DNA of 14,591 bases from Oxalobacteraceae bacterium UBA7693 (GTDB lineage: Bacteria; Pseudomonadota; Gammaproteobacteria; Burkholderiales; Burkholderiaceae_D), in contig DLGN01000165.1 of the NCBI GenBank assembly GCA_002482715.1, forward strand, positions 19,402 through 33,992. The letters run 5' to 3'. Positions 8,422-14,591 of this stretch are shown one piece after another. Numbering within the stretch: the stretch's first letter is position 1; each line of letters begins with the position of its first letter. Made by a program: the position numbers and the translations under genes. The notes below the pieces were generated by a model. The model was not told the DNA's origin and searched no databases. It saw only the letters and a list, made by a program, of their open reading frames with translations.

Positions 8422-8454
8422 GCAGAGACCCCAAGAAACCTAAGGGGTCTTTGC
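8422..8454. terminator. Bidirectional terminator hairpin between convergent genes
   Basis: GCAGAGACCCC (8422-8432) pairs with GGGGTCTTTGC (8444-8454), an 11-base-pair stem with one G-T wobble and an 11-base loop. It lies 22 bases after the activator stop and about 125 bases after the kinase stop. On the minus strand the GGGGTCT arm is followed by a T-rich CTGCTTTTCTTACTTTT; on the plus strand the T-run is short. It most likely serves both convergent transcripts. Nothing gene-like is seen in the remaining 8455-8579. Confidence 0.7.
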
Positions 8455-8579
8455 GCACAAATAAAGCCGTAATATCTCATGTCGTTGAATTAGCACGATC
8501 CAATTTGCCGATATCGTCGGAAGTACGAAAACGCTAGCGCTTATCCACTACTGCATCAAAAAGGTCTTTTCACAACACG

Positions 8580-10769
8580 CTAACGTAAGTATTTAGGGTC
8601 CCGTCGCAAGCTGACTAATTCTGGCTCAGACTCTATGGATTTTCCGGAATAGCCCAATTCTTTGGCGCGCGCAATTGCCACCAAAGCCGGCGCCCGCATA
8701 TCAATCATTTCTAAACTGACCCCTGCGCGGAACTGTACTTCTGCGCTATTGGGAGCGAGTTCAAGTGATTTTTGAATATACATAAAAGCTTCTGCATTTT
8801 CACCTAACTTCGCGGTGTACAAACCCATGCGTGACAGCAAATCTGCATCGTCTGGATTATTTTTCATACGTGGTTGCAATAAATTCCGAGCGCGACTATA
8901 AGCTGTTTTAGCGACATCGGATTTGCCAGGCAACCATGACATGGTATCGCCTAACTTTGCCCAGGCCAAATAATCATCCGGATTACCTTTGCCCGCCGTC
9001 ACTGCACTTTCGAACGCGCTGGCAGCCCCCACATAATCACCGCGTGAAAACAAACTATTTCCCAGTGCTTTGTGCAGCTCGGCACCCGGTTTAAGCTTGA
9101 TCCCTGCTCGCAAAGTTTGCAGACTCTCTTCGACGCGATTTTGCATCATCAATGCGTCGGCCAAACCCAGATACGCAGCACTTCCATCCGCTTTGATTTG
9201 CAAGCTAAGACCATACGTTACCTCTGCTGCTTTGTAATCGCCCTTCAAAAGATAGATCTGCCCCATCAGATCGGCGAACAAACGTTCAGAAGGAAACCGT
9301 TGAATTGCTTGCTTTAAAAAGCCTAGAGCTTCATCCGCACGTTGCGCCCGAATCAACAGCTCGCTCTTCACACCCAAAGCTAATACGCCATTCGGATCGA
9401 GCGCAATCGCCCTTTCGACTTCCGCGAAAGCAGCATCAAATTGATCTTTCAATCCCAACACTCTTGCATTCGCGACGTGACTTAATGCCAGAAAATCGTT
9501 GGATTTCAAGGCGTTTTGCGCGAGGCTTTGCGCTTTGTCCAACCAGTAGAGATTTTCTTCATCTTGTAAATAGCGATAGCTATACACCATGGAAAGACTG
9601 GCGGCAGCGGCGGCGTGCTGAGGTGAGTATTCTAAGATTTTCAAGAAATGTTGTTCTGCACGATTGAGCATATCAAATCGATCAAAATTCGAAAATGCCT
9701 CTAGACCTTGTTGCATTTCTCGCGCTTCGGAATACGGTGCCATCGAGGAACGTAATTGTGTCCAATACGGTTGCGAATACCACACGCCAAATAACACCGC
9801 GACAGTCAACAAAATAGCAAACAACATTCGCCAGCGTTGCAAGACCTGCTTCACGCTCATCGTCGAATTCGTTTTTGGCGGCATGGTCGACAATGTCAAA
9901 TTGAGCGCCGCCAAATTGAAGGTTCCAGAATTTAAAGACGGCGCATCAATCGCGGCAATTTGTGCACACTGATGCGCGACTTCTTGCATACTGGCGACGC
10001 GATGTTCAAGCTGACGTGCTGTCATTGCTCGAACTAATTGACGCAGAACTTGCGGTAAATGATCCGGCCAAGGCCATTGATCAGAGTTTGATTGAATTAA
10101 GGCTGCGGCCAATGCCAAACCAGATAAGTTGGCAAATGGACGTGCGCCAGTCAACATCTCGTACAAGATGACACCCAGTGCATAAATATCAGAACTAGGA
10201 CGTAAACTAGTTCCCGTCAGCACTTCGGGAGCCATGTAGGCAATGGTTCCTTGCGGATCAGATTGCACCAGCGAAGTGGTAACATCTCGATCTGCCTGAA
10301 TCGCTAATCCAAAATCAAGAATGCGCACCACGCCGCTTGGCTCTTGCATCAAATTGGAAGGTTTTAAATCGCCGTGAACCAATCCAGCGGCATGCGCTTC
10401 TTGCATCGCTTGCGCCACTTGCAGAACAATATCGATGACATGGGAAATACTTGGAGTCTGCGTTTCAAGTACCTGCCGTAGGGTACGACCAGGTACTAAT
10501 TCCATCACAATTGCTTGACTGTCTTCGGTCTGCTCTAAGGCATGCACTTTCACAAATGCGGCATGCTGCAAAGATGCAGCCAGCCTTGCCTCTTTCATCA
10601 GATCGACACTGGCCGCTATATTTTTTAAGTATTTAATAGCGACTTGCCGATGTAACTTGGCATCCCAAGCTTGATAGACATGCCCAAACCCACCTTCACC
10701 CAAGCTTTTACCTAGTTGATAGTGCAATAATTGTTCAGGTTGTGAGGCATTGTCTTTGCTTGCTGACAT
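8580..10769 (-). CDS. Transmembrane Ser/Thr protein kinase with TPR sensor domain (catalytically intact)
   Basis: A 729-residue Hanks-type kinase of the PknB class. All catalytic motifs are present: Gly-rich loop GEGGFG (24-29), VAIK Lys46, helix-C Glu60, HGDLKPSN (132-139, a non-RD loop with Gly in place of Arg), DFG (152-154), APE (180-182) and the F-helix Asp194. A basic segment leads into one membrane helix (about 315-332). The remaining 390 residues are mostly TPR repeats and end in SLRRDPKYLR, a common tail in kinase-TPR proteins. The kinase domain should be cytoplasmic; with one helix, the TPR part would then be periplasmic, fitting a receptor-like layout. It follows its pseudokinase paralogue after 148 bases on the same strand and may be co-transcribed. 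The adjacent FHA-like activator is a natural downstream reader, but this is inferred from context. No clear ribosome site precedes ATG 10769; no better start is seen. Confidence 0.95.
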   Translation of the reverse strand: MSASKDNASQPEQLLHYQLGKSLGEGGFGHVYQAWDAKLHRQVAIKYLKNIAASVDLMKEARLAASLQHAAFVKVHALEQTEDSQAIVMELVPGRTLRQVLETQTPSISHVIDIVLQVAQAMQEAHAAGLVHGDLKPSNLMQEPSGVVRILDFGLAIQADRDVTTSLVQSDPQGTIAYMAPEVLTGTSLRPSSDIYALGVILYEMLTGARPFANLSGLALAAALIQSNSDQWPWPDHLPQVLRQLVRAMTARQLEHRVASMQEVAHQCAQIAAIDAPSLNSGTFNLAALNLTLSTMPPKTNSTMSVKQVLQRWRMLFAILLTVAVLFGVWYSQPYWTQLRSSMAPYSEAREMQQGLEAFSNFDRFDMLNRAEQHFLKILEYSPQHAAAAASLSMVYSYRYLQDEENLYWLDKAQSLAQNALKSNDFLALSHVANARVLGLKDQFDAAFAEVERAIALDPNGVLALGVKSELLIRAQRADEALGFLKQAIQRFPSERLFADLMGQIYLLKGDYKAAEVTYGLSLQIKADGSAAYLGLADALMMQNRVEESLQTLRAGIKLKPGAELHKALGNSLFSRGDYVGAASAFESAVTAGKGNPDDYLAWAKLGDTMSWLPGKSDVAKTAYSRARNLLQPRMKNNPDDADLLSRMGLYTAKLGENAEAFMYIQKSLELAPNSAEVQFRAGVSLEMIDMRAPALVAIARAKELGYSGKSIESEPELVSLRRDPKYLR

Positions 10770-10805
10770 GAAGAGTAATAACTAAATCCGGTTGAAAAGA
10801 CTGCG

Positions 10806-10836
10806 TTCTGTATTCTAAACGAATTTCAATACAGAA
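10806..10836. repeat. Inverted repeat upstream of the active kinase gene
   Basis: TTCTGTATT (10806-10814) and AATACAGAA (10828-10836) are perfect 9-base reverse complements around 13 bases. The repeat lies 37-67 bases upstream of the kinase ATG (10769). It could be an operator or a weak hairpin at the end of the preceding message. It is AT-rich and lacks a following T-run, so a terminator is unlikely. Confidence 0.4.
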
Positions 10837-10862
10837 ACACGTAGGCTCGCGCTCAGAACAAC

Positions 10863-10888
10863 AAGCAACATGCAATAAGCAACATGCA
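10863..10888. repeat. 12-base direct repeat in the kinase-pseudokinase gap
   Basis: AAGCAACATGCA occurs at 10863-10874 and again, identically, at 10877-10888, with a 14-base period. It lies just after the pseudokinase stop (10918) and about 100 bases upstream of the active kinase start. It could be a tandem regulator site or a small replication-slippage duplication; nothing visible decides between them. Confidence 0.4.
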
Positions 10889-10917
10889 TCAGCAAGGAAA
10901 AGTTTTTATCACGACTA

Positions 10918-13077
10918 TCACAATTGCGCATAACGCGGATCAGCCCGTAAATCTCGCAAACCCGGATGCGTATCTAACATACGCATAGGAATACCAAAAT
11001 GTTTTGACAGTTTCACTTCGGCTAAGGCTTGCTCCCTGTCATGCAGCAATTCAAACGTATAGGCCAGCCAAAAATGTACATAAGGATCTTCAGATTGAAG
11101 GGCCATTGTACGCTTCGCTAACACTCTGGCTTGGGAAAAATCATTGAGTCGCGCCATGATCATGCTTTTGATCGACAACAGGGTTTCATCATCAGGGGAA
11201 CGGTTAAAGCGTATATCCAATAATTCTAAAGAACGCTGATAAGCTCGCTTAGCATCTGGCTCACGCCCTGCAACCCACATTAGTGCCTCTGCATATTCGA
11301 ACCAACGCAGATAACTGCCTGCGATACCCTTATCCGGTGACACAGCTTGTGCAAATGCATCGGCAGCATCAGCATATTCCCCAACGCGAAACTTAGCATT
11401 CGCCAACGCGCCATACAGATTCGCATTCGGACGTACTTGCAAACCCTGTTGAATCACTTGCAAGGCATCCGCATTGCGTTCTTGCGCCGTTAGACATTCC
11501 GCTAATAATGAATAGGCCAGCGGTGAATCTGGTTGACGTTGCAAGCTTTCTCGTAAAACACGCTCGGCCTCGGCATATTTTTTCTGACTCACATACATGC
11601 CTGCCTGCAAGTCGAGCAAGTAGCGATCCAAGGGAAACTGATTGGCGCCTTGCATCGCCAACGGTATCGCTTCAGAAAAACGCCGCATCTCCAGCAAAAT
11701 ACTGACATTGGTATGCCAAGACAACAAATTTTCAGGATCGAGACGGCGTGCCCTCACTATCATCGCCAACGCCTCTTCAAGACGATGATGCCATTGCAAG
11801 ATTCTTGCATTCGCAACCAAGCTCATCGCCAACTCAGCATTCAGTGCCATTGCCTGTTGCGCGCTAGCTTTGGCTTTTTGAAACCAGATTTCATCACGCT
11901 TCTCGGCATTGTATTTGGACAAATACACGATCGACATATAGGCCGCAGCGGCTGCATGTTCTGGGTTGCGTTCCAAGACTTTCTTCAAATGCGCTTCCGC
12001 AGCATCAAGCAGTTTTGCATCGGTTTTATAGGTATATTCAGTTAAATTACGCGCAGCTTGCGCCATCTCATTCGATTCGGAATAAGGCGTCAGATATTTG
12101 ACTAACTGAGGAAAATAAGGTTTCAGTTGCCATCCACTGACACCCACGATCAACACCATCAACACAGCGATCATGCTCCAGTATCCCAGACGTTGGCGCT
12201 GACTGCGTTGTAATTCTTGATGCAAAAATTCTTGCTGCAAATGACGCAAGTCTAGTTGGGCAGCGCTAGACGACGAAGAGTCTTGCGAAAGCAAATGACG
12301 GCAACGCTCTGCGACTTGCTGACAACTAAGACCCTGCTCTTGCTGCAAATCTGTCATTGCGACAATAAGTTCACGCAGATCTTGCGGCAGTCTTTCAGGC
12401 CAAGGAAATGCTGCATCCTGCAAAGATGTTCGCGACAGGTCTGGCATCTGCCCAGTCATCATTTCAAACAACAATAGTCCAAGAGCTAATACATCATGGC
12501 GCTGCTCGTCGTGCAGGCCATCACTCAGATCTAGCCTGTGGGAGTTGGTCGTTTGATGCAAAACCAAACTGAGGCTGGGAACACGCACTACTCCTGCGTT
12601 ATCCATTAACAAATTTGCAGAACGTAAATCGCCAACGACTAAACCTGCAGCATGCGCTTCCTGTATGGCAGATGCGAGATGTATCACCTGCTTGAGAGCG
12701 ATTGCTCGTTGACCTGCATGTTGCTGTATACAGCTTGCGAAAGATTCTCCCTTGACTGCTTCTGTAATCAAGATCAATTGATGATCAAACTCTTCTAAAG
12801 CGTGAATACGGATAAAAGCGGTATGCTGCAAAGCAGCTGCTTGACGCGCCCGCTGCAGGTATAAGGTATCCTGATCATTACTACCAAGGATAACCGGGCT
12901 GGAAGGGATCTCGGGGTGTAGCGGCTGTTGGCGAAGAATATGCATCGACACTGCACGTAGTAACTTACTATCCCATGCCTGATAAACACTCAGCAAACTT
13001 GTATTTAAAATGCAAGCATCAACGCGATAGTGTTGTAAGTTCTCGGGCAAATGGAACTGAGCAGATGAGGCAAGCAT
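10918..13077 (-). CDS. Transmembrane pseudokinase with TPR domain, paralogue of the neighbouring kinase
   Basis: The 719-residue protein aligns with the next gene along its whole length (shared VYQAWD-KL, AQHT/A-AF--IHALE, QEAHAAGLV-GDL, YALG/LALG..EM-TG). It has the same single membrane helix (about 299-316) and TPR region, ending in LRADPRYAQL. The kinase domain is degenerate. The Gly-rich loop is ILNTSLL, the VAIK Lys is His46, the helix-C Glu is Arg76, and HGDLKPSN reads VGDLRSAN (148-155, catalytic-loop Asp150 and Asn155 kept). DFG is SLS (Ser168 replaces the Mg-binding Asp) and the APE segment is missing. A 12-residue insertion (about 56-70) precedes helix C. Loss of so many residues with an intact frame suggests a retained scaffold or allosteric partner rather than decay. 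A sigma-54 promoter candidate lies at 13198-13213, giving a leader of about 110 bases. Translation starts at ATG 13077; the ribosome site is weak. Confidence 0.93.
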   Translation of the reverse strand: MLASSAQFHLPENLQHYRVDACILNTSLLSVYQAWDSKLLRAVSMHILRQQPLHPEIPSSPVILGSNDQDTLYLQRARQAAALQHTAFIRIHALEEFDHQLILITEAVKGESFASCIQQHAGQRAIALKQVIHLASAIQEAHAAGLVVGDLRSANLLMDNAGVVRVPSLSLVLHQTTNSHRLDLSDGLHDEQRHDVLALGLLLFEMMTGQMPDLSRTSLQDAAFPWPERLPQDLRELIVAMTDLQQEQGLSCQQVAERCRHLLSQDSSSSSAAQLDLRHLQQEFLHQELQRSQRQRLGYWSMIAVLMVLIVGVSGWQLKPYFPQLVKYLTPYSESNEMAQAARNLTEYTYKTDAKLLDAAEAHLKKVLERNPEHAAAAAYMSIVYLSKYNAEKRDEIWFQKAKASAQQAMALNAELAMSLVANARILQWHHRLEEALAMIVRARRLDPENLLSWHTNVSILLEMRRFSEAIPLAMQGANQFPLDRYLLDLQAGMYVSQKKYAEAERVLRESLQRQPDSPLAYSLLAECLTAQERNADALQVIQQGLQVRPNANLYGALANAKFRVGEYADAADAFAQAVSPDKGIAGSYLRWFEYAEALMWVAGREPDAKRAYQRSLELLDIRFNRSPDDETLLSIKSMIMARLNDFSQARVLAKRTMALQSEDPYVHFWLAYTFELLHDREQALAEVKLSKHFGIPMRMLDTHPGLRDLRADPRYAQL

Positions 13078-13154
13078 GCATGTATTTCAGCCTGAGCGCT
13101 GAGCAGATTGGTTAGCGCTTGATTCTACCTTGCTTTATACTTCCTGATCCTATC

Positions 13155-13208
13155 GCAACACCTTGCTGCGCATTTTTTACAAGCAAGAAAATAGGAAAGC
13201 AACACCTT
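13155..13208. repeat. Direct repeat AAGGTGTTGC at the pseudokinase promoter
   Basis: The minus-strand decamer AAGGTGTTGC occurs at 13208-13199 (inside the sigma-54 promoter candidate) and again at 13164-13155, 44 bases downstream. The second copy lacks a GG at the -24 position, so it is not itself a promoter. It may be a protein-binding repeat or chance. Confidence 0.35.
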
Positions 13209-13213
13209 CGCCA
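13198..13213 (-). promoter_or_regulatory. Sigma-54 promoter candidate for the pseudokinase-kinase genes
   Basis: The minus strand reads TGGCGAAGGTGTTGCT. It has the invariant GG and GC exactly ten bases apart and agrees with TGGCAC-N5-TTGCW at 9 of 11 defined positions (CA replaced by GA after TGGC). It begins about 10 bases past the lanC-like stop at 13223. Initiation would be near 13187, some 110 bases before the pseudokinase ATG. It would let the two kinase genes be expressed independently of lanC, under the local sigma-54 activator. Confidence 0.6.
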
Positions 13214-13222
13214 AGATTCGTC

Positions 13223-14533
13223 TTAATCAGCCCCAAGCAACAAGATAGATGGGACGCTTTGCGCATCAAACATCCGTAAATAGAAATAACCGATTCCTGC
13301 CGTACCTAGCATTAATCCTGGCGATTCGCCCACACCACCATTGCCGCAAGGCCAAGGCAGACCTTGTTTGACATAAAAATTATGACCATCTTGAGCGACT
13401 TTTTCTGCGACCGCCATCAACGAGGGACGTTGCAATTCTTTTGCCGCCATGATCATCAATTCTGCATTGCCAGCCGCACCATGACATAAAGAATAATTAA
13501 GCTTACCTGGCAACCAAGCCTGCATCAAGGCAGCAGAACTTGAATGTAATGCAGCTTCCAAGTCTTGCTCGATTGCACTTGAGTCGCTTGTTTCCACGCC
13601 GGATGATTGCATCAACAGTTGCCGATTTCTGAGTCGCGACAATCCTATGCCCGGCGCACCGTGACACCAAGCCATACTGCAAGTTATGCCGTCTTGCCCA
13701 ACTTGACCTATTTGCCCCCGTTGGGCGAATCGACGTAGGTCTGCCCAATTGGATTGCCCTTGGTCAAACCAATGGCGCTCATAACGGAAAGCTGCTTGCG
13801 CAGTATTCAGAAATTCCGCGTCTCTCGTGACGCCATACAATTCCAACAAAGCCGTGGCGATTCCTGCTGTGCCGTGTGAATGCCCAGTCAAATTCGACTG
13901 CACCGCAGCGCCTATAGTGGACCATGAACAACCATGTTCACCATGCTCAGCGAGTTGCAGCAAATGGCGTCCGTGCAACTGCGCAAACTCAGTCAGCTCT
14001 TCACGCTGATATTTTTTAGCGAGATACAGCAATGCAGGAATAGCTCCAGCACTGCCAGAAATCACATCGATATTTTTTGCGTCTAAAGGAACATCGCATA
14101 AATTGAGCAAGATGGAAAACCCGCGCTCGATTAGCGCATCGCGCTGTAATAATTCACCAATTCGTATCAAGGCAAATGCAATTCCGGTAGCGCCTGAATA
14201 AAATCCATGTTGCACGTTAACTGGTAAGCGTGCATACACCGACCACGCCTGATTCACCGCGCCTTCGATGGTACGTAGTTGTTGGCGGTCATGTGTGAAT
14301 TGGTAAAGCTCTGCCAAAAATAAAGCGATACCGCTAGTGCCACCATATAAATCCGCACCGCAAGCCTTATACACAGGGCTCATGCGCTGTCCATGCGTCT
14401 CTTGTGCCCAACCCAACCAATTACAACGCGCCTGATCCCACACTGCATCACGACACAGAAGATTACCAAGACGATCCGCAACTTCCAGATACAAGGAATT
14501 GTTTGCTGGACTGAGTTTAGTAGTTTCTACCAT
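13223..14533 (-). CDS. Stand-alone LanC-like (lanthionine cyclase) protein with complete active site
   Basis: A 436-residue alpha-toroid protein of the LanC family, closest in style to the C-terminal cyclase domain of LanM enzymes. Repeated glycine motifs are visible: DLYGGTSGIALFLAELY (61-77), FYSGATGIAFALIRIG (111-126), DVISGSAGAIPALLYLA (156-172), GHSHGTAGIATALLELYG (217-234) and PGLMLGTAGIGYFYLRMF (405-422). The zinc ligands are present: Cys290 in WCHGAPG, and Cys350-His351 in LCHGAAGN. Asp156 and His220 fit the catalytic Asp and His of NisC (Asp141, His212). Known LanC proteins add Cys thiols to dehydroalanine or dehydrobutyrine in lanthipeptides; some relatives act on glutathione adducts. 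No dehydratase domain is attached and no precursor is visible. An AAAGAGA ribosome site sits 5 bases before ATG 14533. The pseudokinase gene follows 145 bases downstream on the same strand. Upstream genes are beyond the window edge. Confidence 0.94.
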   Translation of the reverse strand: MVETTKLSPANNSLYLEVADRLGNLLCRDAVWDQARCNWLGWAQETHGQRMSPVYKACGADLYGGTSGIALFLAELYQFTHDRQQLRTIEGAVNQAWSVYARLPVNVQHGFYSGATGIAFALIRIGELLQRDALIERGFSILLNLCDVPLDAKNIDVISGSAGAIPALLYLAKKYQREELTEFAQLHGRHLLQLAEHGEHGCSWSTIGAAVQSNLTGHSHGTAGIATALLELYGVTRDAEFLNTAQAAFRYERHWFDQGQSNWADLRRFAQRGQIGQVGQDGITCSMAWCHGAPGIGLSRLRNRQLLMQSSGVETSDSSAIEQDLEAALHSSSAALMQAWLPGKLNYSLCHGAAGNAELMIMAAKELQRPSLMAVAEKVAQDGHNFYVKQGLPWPCGNGGVGESPGLMLGTAGIGYFYLRMFDAQSVPSILLLGAD

Positions 14534-14591
14534 TGCGTCTCTTTATCAAAAATTATCTGCCCAAAAATATCATTGGATTTTGGATTCAGGT

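Noticed and set aside
8180..8458. 92-codon minus-strand frame opposite the end of the sigma-54 activator
   Set aside because: It lies almost wholly antisense to the HTH-coding part of the activator and starts within the terminator hairpin, so it is a shadow frame.
10803..10814. 12-mer GCGTTCTGTATT shared with 5045-5056 and, in part, with the dnaE start region
   Set aside because: A few chance 12-mer matches are expected in 14.6 kb on two strands; one copy is inside the flavoprotein coding end, so a shared regulatory role is unlikely.
8580..13077. The kinases as split class III/IV lanthipeptide synthetases
   Set aside because: They have a membrane helix and long TPR regions, lack any lyase domain, and one copy is catalytically dead; receptor-type signalling kinases fit better. 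It is kept only as an alternative hypothesis.
13087..13119. Palindromic AGCGCT twice (13095-13100, 13114-13119) and a 5-base hairpin in the pseudokinase leader
   Set aside because: The arms are too short and self-complementary to argue for a riboswitch or an operator.
1..14591. CRISPR arrays, tRNA or rRNA genes, insertion sequences, phage attachment sites
   Set aside because: No regularly spaced repeats, tRNA-like cloverleaf, transposase frame or terminal inverted repeats with target duplication were seen on either strand.

Overview
The window looks like chromosomal DNA of a betaproteobacterium, probably Burkholderiales/Oxalobacteraceae (Undibacterium-like). This rests on the DnaE sequence style and the moderate GC of about 48%, judged by eye; no database search was possible. 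It divides into a housekeeping part (1-4788) and an accessory regulatory and modification locus (5030-14533).

Housekeeping part. On the minus strand, dnaE (DNA polymerase III alpha, 4788-1258) is followed after one base by a membrane protein of the O-antigen ligase/polymerase family. That second gene runs off the left edge. A 241-base gap with an imperfect hairpin separates dnaE from the next locus.

Accessory locus. Five genes look functionally linked: (1) a LodB/QhpG-type flavoprotein monooxygenase (minus) with a C-terminal winged-helix-like tail; (2) a divergent FHA-like/AAA+/HTH sigma-54 activator (plus); (3) a transmembrane Ser/Thr kinase with TPRs (minus); (4) its paralogue, whose kinase domain has lost nearly every catalytic residue (minus); (5) a stand-alone LanC-like cyclase with all expected zinc and catalytic residues (minus). 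The minus-strand order 5, 4, 3 has gaps of about 145 bases. The activator and the active kinase converge on a bidirectional terminator hairpin.

How they may work together (inference). An exact-consensus sigma-54 promoter (TGGCAC-N5-TTGCT) lies in front of the flavoprotein gene. A second promoter with 9 of 11 consensus bases lies between the lanC-like gene and the pseudokinase gene. The only sigma-54 activator in view carries an FHA-like N-terminus, a fold that reads phosphothreonine. A plausible circuit is: TPR kinase/pseudokinase pair senses a signal, phosphorylates something read by the FHA-like activator, and sigma-54 promoters for the flavoprotein and the kinase pair fire. A LanC-like cyclase beside a protein-modifying type of flavoprotein suggests peptide or protein modification (RiPP-like), but no convincing precursor peptide or dehydratase is visible. 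Either may lie beyond the right edge, upstream of the lanC-like gene.
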